In this document: positions 8,132 to 15,292 of the stretch, one piece after another
How positions within the stretch are numbered: the first letter of the stretch is position 1
How the letters are laid out: each line of letters starts with the position of its first letter
Notes under the pieces: generated by a model
What the model saw: the letters and a program-made list of their open reading frames with translations, nothing else
The model's database searches: none
What the model was told of the DNA's origin: nothing
Source: a virus
DNA: 29,538 nt
Strand: one strand, 5' to 3'
IMG/VR virus record: IMGVR_UViG_3300047557_003421
Span: 1-29,538 of that record
Translations under genes and position numbers: made by a program

Positions 8132-9154
8132 ATGAAAAAGCTATTACTATCCTTACTATTATTATCTGGTGTTGTAAATGCTGCTGAATTTACTGGGGCA
8201 GGAGCAACATTCCCATTTCCAATCTATGCTAAGTGGGCAGAGGCATACAAAGCACAGACTGGTATTGGATTGAATTATCAATCTATCGGTTCAGGTGGTG
8301 GTATTCGTCAGATCAAAGCCAAGACAGTTGACTTTGGTGCAAGCGATATGCCACTAAAGAAAGAGGAGCTTGATAAAGAAGGACTAGTACAATTTCCAGC
8401 CATCATAGGTGGAGTTGTACCAGTGTTTAATCTAGACGGCATTGATGCTGGTAAGTTAAAATTAACCCCAGATATCATTGCAAACATTCATCTTGGTAAA
8501 ATTACAAAATGGAATGATAAAGCAATTGCAGAAATCAATCCAGGAGTAAATTTACCTGCCATGAACATCACAGTTGTGCATCGTGCTGATGGTTCAGGTA
8601 CTACATTTATTTGGACAAACTTCTTGGGTAAAGCTAACGCAGAGTTTGCTAAGTCTGTAGGCGAAGGCACGGCAGTCAAATGGCCAGTAGGGGTAGGCGG
8701 TAAAGGTAACGAAGGTGTTGCAGCACAAGTACAGAGACTGAAAGGTGCATTTGGTTATGTTGAGTATGCATACGCAAAGCGTAATAAGATTCCTTATGCG
8801 GCCGTAAAGAATCGTGACGGCAACTTTGTATTGCCAGATGATACTACATTCAAAGCAGCTGCCGCTAATGCTGATTGGAATAATGCTCCAGGAATGTACT
8901 TGCTACTAACATGGCAAACAGGCAAGGAAGCTTGGCCAGCAACTGGCGCAAGTTTCATTCTAATGCACAAACAACAAGCAGATGCATTAACAGGTCGTGC
9001 AGTTCTTAAATTCTTTGATTGGAGTTACAAGAACGGTGGTCAAATGTCAACAGAGTTGGAATATGTTCACATGCCACAAGATGTAATTAAACTCGTACAG
9101 GAAAACTGGAAGAAAGACTTCCGTGGTCCAGACGGCAATCCAATTTGGAAATAA
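8132..9154 (+). CDS. pstS: Periplasmic phosphate-binding protein PstS
   Basis: PstS binds orthophosphate in the periplasm and hands it to the host PstCAB importer. A Sec signal peptide (about 17 residues, cleaved near VNA) precedes a mature protein that is recognisably colinear with E. coli PstS. Phosphate contacts are conserved: TGAGATF (21-27), GSGGG, the Asp of FGASDMPL and RADGSGTT. Length 340 residues is full. No pstC, pstA or pstB is present, so the product would feed the host transporter. GGAG precedes the start. Phage pstS genes are known from cyanophages and pelagiphages; this copy is close to beta/gammaproteobacterial versions. I saw no clear PhoB box upstream. It is followed after 9 nt by the porin gene. 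Confidence 0.96.
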   Translation: MKKLLLSLLLLSGVVNAAEFTGAGATFPFPIYAKWAEAYKAQTGIGLNYQSIGSGGGIRQIKAKTVDFGASDMPLKKEELDKEGLVQFPAIIGGVVPVFNLDGIDAGKLKLTPDIIANIHLGKITKWNDKAIAEINPGVNLPAMNITVVHRADGSGTTFIWTNFLGKANAEFAKSVGEGTAVKWPVGVGGKGNEGVAAQVQRLKGAFGYVEYAYAKRNKIPYAAVKNRDGNFVLPDDTTFKAAAANADWNNAPGMYLLLTWQTGKEAWPATGASFILMHKQQADALTGRAVLKFFDWSYKNGGQMSTELEYVHMPQDVIKLVQENWKKDFRGPDGNPIWK

Positions 9155-9163
9155 GGAACACTA

Positions 9164-10570
9164 ATGAAAACATTTACAAAACTAGCACTATCAGTGGCAT
9201 TGGTATTCTCTGTACCTGCTTATGCAGACGACTATGTAAATACACTTCGAATCCTTAAAGACAAGGGTGTATTGACACAAAAGGAATATGATGTCAAAAT
9301 CCAAGAACACGAAGAAAAAGCTGAAAACCGTAAGTTCTCGGAATTCAGAATCGACAAAGATGTTAGCGAAAACAACAAGTGGAGACAGGCCAGAGCAAAT
9401 GATGGTTCAGTCACAGAAAACGGAATCGGACTTAAAAGTAAAGATGGAAACAATACCATCCAACTTACAGGTCGATTACATATGGACTATCGTCAGTACA
9501 CCCCGTCCTTCGGTACAGGTCAAACCACGGATACGTATCAGAACGTAGCCGAAGTTCGCCGTGCAAGGTTTGGAGTACGCGGTCAATTCCAAAAAGACTT
9601 TAAATATGAAATTGTAGGTAATCTAGGTAATGATGTTGGAGCTGCCAGCTCGTCAACAACAATGGATGTTGCTTGGGTCAACTATGCAGCTAGTCCAGAA
9701 GCTCAGTTTCAGTTTGGTCTTTTTAAAATGCCATTCAGTCTCGAGCAGCTAACTAGCTCTAATAACCTCGATTTCATGGAACGAAGTCTGATTGGTCAGG
9801 TTGAGGGTGAGTTTATTCCTGCTAAAGAAACAGGTTTCATGCTACATGGTATTCCTAAACCAGGTCTTACTTACGCAATGGCTGTAAGTCGCGGTAGAGG
9901 TAACAAAGATGCTGTAACAGATAGTCTTGATTATATTGGTCGTGTTACTACTAACATTGCCGAACTAATTGGTAGCAAGGCTTACACAGCACATCTAGGA
10001 GCTGCCTATAGTGTAGGTGATATTAAAGGTGGAGTTACTCCTGCTAGTGGTAGAACAGAATCAAGAGGACAAAGTGCTTGGTTTACTGGTCCAGCTTTGG
10101 TTGGAGAAACAACAAGAACTCGTCAAGGTCTAGAAGCTGCAATTGCCTACCAAGGATTGAAAGTTCAAGGAGAGCAGTTTGAATTCAACTATGATCCAAC
10201 TACTGGAAATGATCAAAAAATAATTGGTCATTATATTCTTGCAACGTACAACCTAACTGGAGAGAGCCATAACTATAAGGACGGTGTGTTTAGTTCAATC
10301 AAACCATCCAACCCAGTTGACAAAGGTGGTAAAGGTGCATGGCAAGTCGGAGTTCGTCTAAGCGAGTTTGATGCATCTCCCATAACTGTTGTTGCTGGTA
10401 AATCCAACAGAGCGGTCTCTACTACCTACGGTATAACATGGTTTGCTACAGATAACCTGAGATTTATGGTTAATTATGTAGACACTAAGTTTGATCATTT
10501 AGTAGGGTCTTCTGGTGGTAGAGTGAATGGAGATAGGGCAGTAATGTTCCGAAGTCAGTTCAACTTCTAA
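9164..10570 (+). CDS. Phosphate-selective porin (OprO/OprP family)
   Basis: This is an outer-membrane beta-barrel porin. The signal peptide ends in VPAYA (residue 21). A short helical/coiled-coil region follows (LTQKEYDVKIQEHEEKAE), typical of Porin_O_P proteins. The barrel then starts with QLTGRLHMDYRQY and AEVRRARFGVRGQF. The chain ends in FNF, the terminal aromatic signal for BAM-assisted insertion. At 468 residues it is full length. It lies 9 nt after pstS, ends at a terminator, and probably shares the transcript with pstS. The family is known for phosphate/polyphosphate channels, so selective phosphate entry is a family-based inference. A phage-encoded porin is unusual. Confidence 0.9.
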   Translation: MKTFTKLALSVALVFSVPAYADDYVNTLRILKDKGVLTQKEYDVKIQEHEEKAENRKFSEFRIDKDVSENNKWRQARANDGSVTENGIGLKSKDGNNTIQLTGRLHMDYRQYTPSFGTGQTTDTYQNVAEVRRARFGVRGQFQKDFKYEIVGNLGNDVGAASSSTTMDVAWVNYAASPEAQFQFGLFKMPFSLEQLTSSNNLDFMERSLIGQVEGEFIPAKETGFMLHGIPKPGLTYAMAVSRGRGNKDAVTDSLDYIGRVTTNIAELIGSKAYTAHLGAAYSVGDIKGGVTPASGRTESRGQSAWFTGPALVGETTRTRQGLEAAIAYQGLKVQGEQFEFNYDPTTGNDQKIIGHYILATYNLTGESHNYKDGVFSSIKPSNPVDKGGKGAWQVGVRLSEFDASPITVVAGKSNRAVSTTYGITWFATDNLRFMVNYVDTKFDHLVGSSGGRVNGDRAVMFRSQFNF

Positions 10571-10573
10571 ATT

Positions 10574-10597
10574 AAAGGCGCTTAGGCGCCTTTTTTT
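10574..10597 (+). terminator. Rho-independent terminator after the porin
   Basis: The stem AAAGGCGC/GCGCCTTT has a TTAG loop and runs into seven T residues. It ends the pstS-porin unit. Confidence 0.92.
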
Positions 10598-10602
10598 ATA
10601 AT

Positions 10603-10610
10603 GATAAATA
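10603..10610 (+). promoter_or_regulatory. Late promoter GATAAATA
   Basis: An exact NATAAATA match lies between the porin terminator and the secreted-protein gene, 25 nt before ATG 10636. The position right after a terminator and before an otherwise promoterless gene makes it the most convincing plus-strand late promoter in the window. Confidence 0.75.
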
Positions 10611-10635
10611 TTCACTCCACACCAAGGAGTGTAAA

Positions 10636-11118
10636 ATGAAAATCATACTGGCGTTCTTTCTCGTTCTGATGCTCTTCATAGCATCTTTGACATCTTCCGC
10701 TCAGGATTTCGAATATAGTCTAAGTTTCATCAGAAACAAAGATGGACAAACTATGATTATTGATAATGAAAGAGATTGGAAACTCATGGGATCTGCAGCA
10801 ACATTTGATCTGTACATTGACAAATATATGTTTGATCAACAGAAAACAGAATACAATCTTCACGGACTTACTATCTACAAGGACGGTGATGAGCAGAAAT
10901 TTGATGGTTTACCCTTTCAAGTCAAAAAGATATATACATTTGGTCATTTAATTTGTAAAGAAAGACTCCTTTACGTTCTTAATCAGTGGTACACAACTAG
11001 TGAAGGAGTTGTTGTGTATTCACAAAACTACAACTACGGCGAGTTCGTTTCTGATATGAATGATCCTAATACAACAAGAAACTTGGTTTACATTGCTCTT
11101 TGTGGAGATAAGGTATGA
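10636..11118 (+). CDS. Secreted protein resembling surface-adhesin protein E
   Basis: The 160-residue product has a clear signal peptide (about residues 1-22, ending SSA). The mature part has the pattern DWKLMG ... YIDK ... a central strand block ... LICKERLL ... YSQNY ... YIALCG. The order (W near the start, YID, a mid Cys, a C-terminal VYIALC) is like the surface-adhesin protein E family of beta/gammaproteobacteria. The two mature Cys (in LICKE and ALCG) could form a disulfide. The family call is from pattern memory. It has a good ribosome site (AAGGAG) and its own late promoter. The stop overlaps the next start (ATGA). Confidence 0.65.
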   Translation: MKIILAFFLVLMLFIASLTSSAQDFEYSLSFIRNKDGQTMIIDNERDWKLMGSAATFDLYIDKYMFDQQKTEYNLHGLTIYKDGDEQKFDGLPFQVKKIYTFGHLICKERLLYVLNQWYTTSEGVVVYSQNYNYGEFVSDMNDPNTTRNLVYIALCGDKV

Positions 11119-11279
11119 TTGGTGACGAAAAAGAAATTAAAATTTGTAGAACTTGTGATTCAGAATTTGTGGTTGAAGGTTATAATATTGATGAAGATAT
11201 TTCATTCTGTCCATATTGCGGTCACGTATTCGACTCAGATCTAGATGAGGAGTACTACGATGACGACAACATCGACTGA
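11115..11279 (+). CDS. Small zinc-ribbon protein
   Basis: The 54-residue product has two CxxC knuckles (CRTC at 11-14 and CPYC at 32-35), the latter followed by GHVF, and a very acidic tail (DEEYYDDDNID). It has the layout of a zinc ribbon. ATG 11115 overlaps the upstream stop by 4 nt, and its last 20 nt overlap the next gene. Function unknown; protein- or nucleic-acid-binding adaptor is possible. Confidence 0.75.
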   Translation: MIGDEKEIKICRTCDSEFVVEGYNIDEDISFCPYCGHVFDSDLDEEYYDDDNID

Positions 11280-11682
11280 TTGGAAACTTCAAGGCCGATC
11301 TATTATTGAAATCCCAGAAGGTAAGTACGGATTTGTTTACAAGATAGTAAATTTAGTTAGTGGAAGAGAGTACATAGGAAAAAAGTTCTTTTACTCTCAG
11401 AAAACTAGACAAGTTAAAGGAAAGAAGAAAAAGTACAAAGTAGAATCAGACTGGAAAGATTACTATGGTTCTAATGAAGAACTACTGAAAGATGTCGATT
11501 CTTTGGGTAAAGATAATTTTGAGAGATATATACTCTACCTATGCAAATCAAAAGGTGAGTGCACTTACTTTGAGTCCAGGTGTCAATTTGAATTAGATGT
11601 TCTCTTATATCCTGAAAAGTATTATAATACTTGGATAATGTGTAAGGTACACAGAAAGCATATACAATCAATCGCGGGGTAG
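11260..11682 (+). CDS. GIY-YIG-like nuclease domain protein
   Basis: The 140-residue product has GFVYKI (24-29) and YIGKK (38-42), matching the two strands of the GIY-YIG nuclease core. E105 in YFESRCQFE and N123 in KYYN fit the later Glu and Asn positions of the fold. A basic KGKKKKYK insert separates the halves. There is no attached DNA-binding module as in homing enzymes, so it may be a free-standing nuclease or a domesticated one. GAGGAG at 11247-11252 selects ATG 11260 over ATG 11245. Its 3' end runs into the tRNA acceptor stem. Confidence 0.7.
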   Translation: MTTTSTDWKLQGRSIIEIPEGKYGFVYKIVNLVSGREYIGKKFFYSQKTRQVKGKKKKYKVESDWKDYYGSNEELLKDVDSLGKDNFERYILYLCKSKGECTYFESRCQFELDVLLYPEKYYNTWIMCKVHRKHIQSIAG

Positions 11683-11747
11683 CGCAGCGGTAGAGCGGTG
11701 GACTCATAATCCACAGGTCGGAGGTTCGATTCCTTCCCCCGCAACCA
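11673..11747 (+). tRNA. tRNA-Met (CAT), initiator-like
   Basis: A complete cloverleaf with encoded CCA. With T8 at 11680 and A14 at 11686, position 1 is C11673 and position 72 is A11743, an unpaired C1-A72 that is a hallmark of bacterial initiator tRNA. The anticodon loop is CTCATAA (CAT at 11705-11707). The T arm is GGAGG/CCTTC with loop TTCGATT, and the variable loop is AGGTC. The anticodon stem is GTGGA/TCCAC, so only two of the three initiator G-C pairs next to the loop are kept. A CAT anticodon could also mean elongator Met or lysidine-modified Ile, but C1-A72 argues for initiator. It overlaps the upstream gene by 10 nt. Confidence 0.93.
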
Positions 11748-11759
11748 ACATGAGATATT

Positions 11760-12632
11760 ATGAGAGAAGATGTAAAGTTTGCTATAGCTCAAGCACATGC
11801 AAGGTACGGAAGATTCTTTTTCTTTCCTAATGATGATCCTATCGGAGCTTGTCTTCACTTTTATGGTGAATGGGCTCAACAAGAATTTTCCTTATTCGAT
11901 AAATTCCTAACTAAAAACTCATGTGTACTAGACATAGGTGCCAATATAGGCACCCATGCTGTATATTTTAGCAAGAAATGTCATGAGGGGCTTGTAGTTG
12001 CTGTTGAACCTCAGTTGTATATTCATCAACTACTATCAACTAATCTTCTCTTCAATGCATGTCTCAACACAATCCCTGTTATGGCAGGAGCTTCTAGTGA
12101 AAGAAAATCAATCAAGGTAATTAATATAGATCCTCTTTCTCCTTCTCCTAAATTAAATTATGGTGAATTTAAACTTAAAGAGGAAGATAGAGGTCTCTAT
12201 ATTGAATGCTATCCAATTGATTACCTATCAAGACAATTCGAAAGACTTGATCTTATTAAGATTGATGTAGAAGGACTTGAAGTAGATGTGTTGAATGGTG
12301 CTAAGCAGACATTAAGCAAGTTTAAGTCGCATTTATATCTGGAATTCAATGCCAAGCAAGGAGCTCCTGAGCTTTACGAAAAGATTATTCAACTTGATTA
12401 TGTTCCATATTGGCATGTATATACAAAGTTTAATCCTGATAACTTTAATCGTCAAACGCAGAATATTTGGGAGCTAGATAACTTTGTCATTGATGAGTCT
12501 ACACTTGACAAACGATATGAAGCTAACATCATTTGTATTCATAAAGACAATGAACAGCCTACAGGATTGAAAAGAGTTGAGGAAGGTGAAAATATTACTA
12601 CGTATCTTAAGGCTGAGGGTCTTCTCTCCTAG
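11760..12632 (+). CDS. FkbM-family methyltransferase
   Basis: This is an S-adenosylmethionine-dependent methyltransferase, 290 residues. Motif I is VLDIGANIGTHA (56-67), followed by VAVEP at about 80-84 for the SAM ribose and LIKIDVEGLEVDVLNGA, the FkbM signature block, in the second half. Family members O-methylate sugars or small molecules. The remaining C-terminal third (WHVYTKFNPDNF region) is typical. The ribosome site is weak. It converges on the minus-strand operon and overlaps its last gene by 26 nt, with no terminator visible. The substrate is unknown; the nearby glycosyltransferase suggests a glycan. Confidence 0.88.
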   Translation: MREDVKFAIAQAHARYGRFFFFPNDDPIGACLHFYGEWAQQEFSLFDKFLTKNSCVLDIGANIGTHAVYFSKKCHEGLVVAVEPQLYIHQLLSTNLLFNACLNTIPVMAGASSERKSIKVINIDPLSPSPKLNYGEFKLKEEDRGLYIECYPIDYLSRQFERLDLIKIDVEGLEVDVLNGAKQTLSKFKSHLYLEFNAKQGAPELYEKIIQLDYVPYWHVYTKFNPDNFNRQTQNIWELDNFVIDESTLDKRYEANIICIHKDNEQPTGLKRVEEGENITTYLKAEGLLS

Positions 12633-13398
12633 GTACTTCACAATCAACCCATTTAAGGTTATTGTATTTGTTGTAAAGCCAGTTACCTTTTGGAATCAAA
12701 CATCGTCCTAGTTCTGGATGCACTTCTATTCTAATTTGTACCACTGCCCATACCAACCAAGCAAGATACATTGAAACTACAAACGCTATTCCATACTTCC
12801 AAGCGTTACATTTAATGATTTCTAGTCTACGACGTCTTTTTTCTGCTGCTATCTTATCAGCTTTTCTTTTTTTCACCCAAGCAGCTGCTTGCTGCTTTTT
12901 CATTCTTTCCATCATTTTCTCTACACGAGTGTAAAGATCCCCCAATTCCGGAGGACAGTTGTATACCATCAACTCACGTAACTCCGCTTGCATAGCTATG
13001 AGACGACTTTGCATTAAAACTCTCTGCAATGCTCTTTTACCAAGACTTACTTCACCAGTATATACTTCATTATCATGCTTCTCTTCTTCCTCAAATATTG
13101 CAGAGCACTTAGCGTAATTTTCAAAATATACACCTAGCTCTTCACCAATCTGAGTATAGATATCATTTGGCTGCTGCTTGCTTAATTCTAAAACACGATT
13201 CTTTTCTTGAATGTATTGGTTGCGCTCAGCAGTAGTAGGAGGATTATCTCTATGACGAAAGTTAAACTGCTCTTCAAGATCTTTTAACACTCCCTTCACA
13301 TCACCCGCTGCTCCGGCTATTTCTTTATATAACTCACAACCTTTCTTTACTGCTTGAACGGCACCATTCGCTAATGCGAAAAGTGTCAGTGGATCCAT
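12607..13398 (-). CDS. Conserved phage membrane-associated protein
   Basis: The 263-residue protein opens MDPLTLFALANGAVQAVKKG and continues with EIAGAAGDVKGVLKDLEEQF, a start I recall from conserved hypothetical proteins of T4-like marine phages. A long helical, charged middle (Lys/Arg-rich near residues 165-190) is followed by one membrane span (about 200-222, with WLVWAVVQI) and a short C-terminal part containing two Cys. It is the last gene of the minus-strand late operon and starts directly after the nuclease stop. A structural or membrane-related late role is inferred only from expression class and topology. Confidence 0.72.
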   Translation of the reverse strand: MDPLTLFALANGAVQAVKKGCELYKEIAGAAGDVKGVLKDLEEQFNFRHRDNPPTTAERNQYIQEKNRVLELSKQQPNDIYTQIGEELGVYFENYAKCSAIFEEEEKHDNEVYTGEVSLGKRALQRVLMQSRLIAMQAELRELMVYNCPPELGDLYTRVEKMMERMKKQQAAAWVKKRKADKIAAEKRRRRLEIIKCNAWKYGIAFVVSMYLAWLVWAVVQIRIEVHPELGRCLIPKGNWLYNKYNNLKWVDCEVPRREDPQP

Positions 13399-13824
13399 TT
13401 ACGGTTTAAGTTCTCCTCTTGCAATCAGTGCTTGCTTGTTTTTCTGATGCATTTCTTGAACCAATTGTTTGTTTTCTCCTTGATATGCTACAGCGTAATT
13501 ATTTTCACATAGCCAATCATTCAAACTCTTTCCATCTTCCATGACGAACACACCAAGTATTCTTCCAAACTTATCATCTACATCTTCTGCCTTCAATGTT
13601 CTGATTGTTTGCCAAGAACCCAAAGGGAGTTTCTCGGCTAACTTTTTCTTTGATAGAAGACCTCTTGGCTTCTCTTCTTCATTTGACGTTCTAGATTCTG
13701 GTGTGTCTATTCCTGCCATTCGTACTCTCTGATTGGCAAGTATGATATTGAAGCCCAAATCAAGATCAATATCAACCGTATCACCATCTAATACTTTATT
13801 AATTCTACATCTATATTGAAACAT
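13399..13824 (-). CDS. Staphylococcal-nuclease-like (thermonuclease) protein
   Basis: The 141-residue nuclease has an SNase fold. Metal-binding acid residues are in DGDT (D13, D15). Catalytic residues R35, D40 and E43 lie in RMAGIDTPE, and R88 in KFGRIL fits the second catalytic Arg. No signal peptide is seen, so it would act in the cytoplasm or be packaged. A ribosome site AAAGGA precedes ATG 13824. It lies in the minus-strand late operon, which argues against an early host-DNA-degradation role. Ca2+-dependent cleavage is family knowledge. Confidence 0.9.
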   Translation of the reverse strand: MFQYRCRINKVLDGDTVDIDLDLGFNIILANQRVRMAGIDTPESRTSNEEEKPRGLLSKKKLAEKLPLGSWQTIRTLKAEDVDDKFGRILGVFVMEDGKSLNDWLCENNYAVAYQGENKQLVQEMHQKNKQALIARGELKP

Positions 13825-13835
13825 TTTTGAATCCT

Positions 13836-14066
13836 TTAGGTTATTTTATGTCTTATTACTTTCTTTAATGAGTCTGCAAAGAGGTCTACATTTTTGTCAG
13901 TAACATCCAACCACGGTCTCCAAAAATCATAGGTAAGATTATTAATAGCTTTAGTGAAATGGTGATACCCATTTCTTTTCAAATCAACAAACTCACAATA
14001 AAAAGTTGCATTTTTATCCACTACTGTCTCTATATTGAAAGTTGGGATTTGATAACCGTATAACAT
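13836..14066 (-). CDS. Small protein, unknown function
   Basis: This is a 76-residue protein with no clear motif. It contains an aromatic-rich stretch (YHHFTKAINNL ... YDFWRPW) and a helical C-terminus. AGAGGA precedes ATG 14066. It starts directly after the stop of the upstream gene in the minus-strand late operon. No family recognised. Confidence 0.65.
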   Translation of the reverse strand: MLYGYQIPTFNIETVVDKNATFYCEFVDLKRNGYHHFTKAINNLTYDFWRPWLDVTDKNVDLFADSLKKVIRHKIT

Positions 14067-14267
14067 TTATTCCTCTTTTGGGATTTCTTCTCCAGGACCA
14101 ATAGAAGGATCTGCAGATTTAAGAAGTTGTAGTTCTTCGAGCTGAGGATCAATCTGATCTTGGATATAGTTAATGAAATTAGCCACATCTTGGAAAGGCA
14201 TTCTCAAAAATGGCTTCATCATAAAGTTGATTTCTTCTGGTGTCAATTCAAGTTTAATTTTGTTCAT
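14067..14267 (-). CDS. Small acidic protein, first gene of the minus-strand operon
   Basis: The 66-residue product has a helical domain (LTPEEINFMMKPFLRMPFQD) and an acidic, Pro/Gly-containing tail. GGAG at 14273-14276 (minus sense) sets ATG 14267. A longer reading to 14531 would cross the divergent promoter region and the HAD gene and is rejected. It is 48 nt downstream of the late promoter CATAAATA. Confidence 0.75.
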   Translation of the reverse strand: MNKIKLELTPEEINFMMKPFLRMPFQDVANFINYIQDQIDPQLEELQLLKSADPSIGPGEEIPKEE

Positions 14268-14314
14268 GAAAACTCCATATGTTAAAAAAATAATAAAAAC
14301 TGCACTACTAGTGG

Positions 14315-14322
14315 TATTTATG
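14315..14322 (-). promoter_or_regulatory. Late promoter CATAAATA, minus strand
   Basis: On the minus strand this is an exact NATAAATA match. The expected start is near 14308, leaving about a 40-nt leader before ATG 14267. It would drive the four minus-strand genes. Its edge is one base from the -35 of the divergent early promoter. Confidence 0.75.
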
Positions 14323-14323
14323 G

Positions 14324-14352
14324 TTGACTTATTTAAACCTTTACGGTAAGAT
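14324..14352 (+). promoter_or_regulatory. Early sigma70-type promoter for the HAD gene
   Basis: TTGACT (14324-14329), a 17-bp spacer and TAAGAT (14347-14352) lie 27 nt before ATG 14379. The G before TTGAC and the TTATTT after it match the other early promoters of the window. Confidence 0.75.
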
Positions 14353-14378
14353 CCCAAAATCTGTAATCGGAGAACGTA

Positions 14379-15119
14379 ATGAAACAAGTGTATATTTTTG
14401 ACGTAGATGGTACTGTAACACCCAGTAGAGATGCAATCGACCCTGTTTTTAAGAAGTGGCTCAAGAACTGGATGCGAAACAAGCAGGTATATTTTGCTAC
14501 AGGAAGCGACTACGCTAAAACTCAAGATCAACTTGGTAATGATATTCTAGACCTTGCTCAAGCTGTGTTTTGCTGCGCAGGGAATGCTATTTATCATAAA
14601 GGCAAGTTGATGTACCAAAGTAAATGGACACTCAAGGAGCCAGTTGTTCAGTGGTTAAATGAACAATTGTTCAAGAGTCTTTTCACAGGTAAAGTTGGGC
14701 GTCATATTGAAAACCGCATTGGTCTTGTAAATTTCAGTGTAGTTGGTAGAGCTGCAGATAAAGAGCAGCGTGCTAAGTATGTGGAGTATGATAAAAAGAC
14801 TGGCGAACGCAAGAAAATAGCTAAGCTGTTTAACGATAAGTTTGGTGGCCAAGCTATAGCCCAGGTTGCTGGAGAGACAGGTATTGATATTATGGAACCA
14901 GGAAAAGACAAGGGTCAGATTGCTCAGTACTTTATTGAACCATTTATCCATGTTTACTTTTTTGGTGATCAGATGGATGAAGGTGGTAATGATTACCCTC
15001 TTGCTGCTTCTTTGAAAGAAGCATATATACAGATGGGGCAAAGTAAGGCCACCACCGTGAAAGTGAAGTCGTGGAAAGACACATTTGATTATTTACAGAA
15101 GATGGAGAAAAAGCAATGA
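14379..15119 (+). CDS. HAD-superfamily hydrolase, eukaryotic-phosphomannomutase-like
   Basis: The 246-residue protein has HAD motif I FDVDGT (nucleophile D8, acid D10) and a C-terminal FFGDQMDEGGNDYPLA that carries the metal-binding acid residues. The middle has GRAADKEQRAKYVEYD and later AGETGIDIMEPGKDKGQ, the layout of eukaryotic-type phosphomannomutases (PMM family) rather than a generic HAD-IIB phosphatase. It could therefore interconvert mannose-6-P and mannose-1-P, or be a sugar phosphatase. It has its own early promoter and a CGGAG ribosome site. A glycosyltransferase follows one gene later, consistent with sugar-nucleotide supply. Confidence 0.8.
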   Translation: MKQVYIFDVDGTVTPSRDAIDPVFKKWLKNWMRNKQVYFATGSDYAKTQDQLGNDILDLAQAVFCCAGNAIYHKGKLMYQSKWTLKEPVVQWLNEQLFKSLFTGKVGRHIENRIGLVNFSVVGRAADKEQRAKYVEYDKKTGERKKIAKLFNDKFGGQAIAQVAGETGIDIMEPGKDKGQIAQYFIEPFIHVYFFGDQMDEGGNDYPLAASLKEAYIQMGQSKATTVKVKSWKDTFDYLQKMEKKQ

Positions 15120-15292
15120 AAGCTTCAAGTAACTTTAAGATTAATAAAGAAACAAAACGCGTACTTGCTACCTTCATTGATCGACATGAACGTGGGGAGT
15201 ACCTTCGAACAATGGTTGGTGCTCAGCTTGCATATGAAAAAGCTAAGCGTGAAGCCTTTAAAATGAAACGAGTTGACTCTGGTGAAGAATAA
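15116..15292 (+). CDS. Small basic helical protein, unknown function
   Basis: The 58-residue product (start MKASSNFKINKETKRV) is rich in Lys, Arg and Glu and mostly helical. It is coupled on both sides: ATGA with the HAD gene and TAATG with the glycosyltransferase. No family recognised; conserved spacing and a clean reading frame are the support. Confidence 0.72.
   Translation: MKASSNFKINKETKRVLATFIDRHERGEYLRTMVGAQLAYEKAKREAFKMKRVDSGEE

Noticed and set aside
14268-14531. Longer minus-strand reading upstream of the gene at 14067-14267
   Set aside because: It would run through the promoter node and into the HAD gene; the ribosome site supports ATG 14267.
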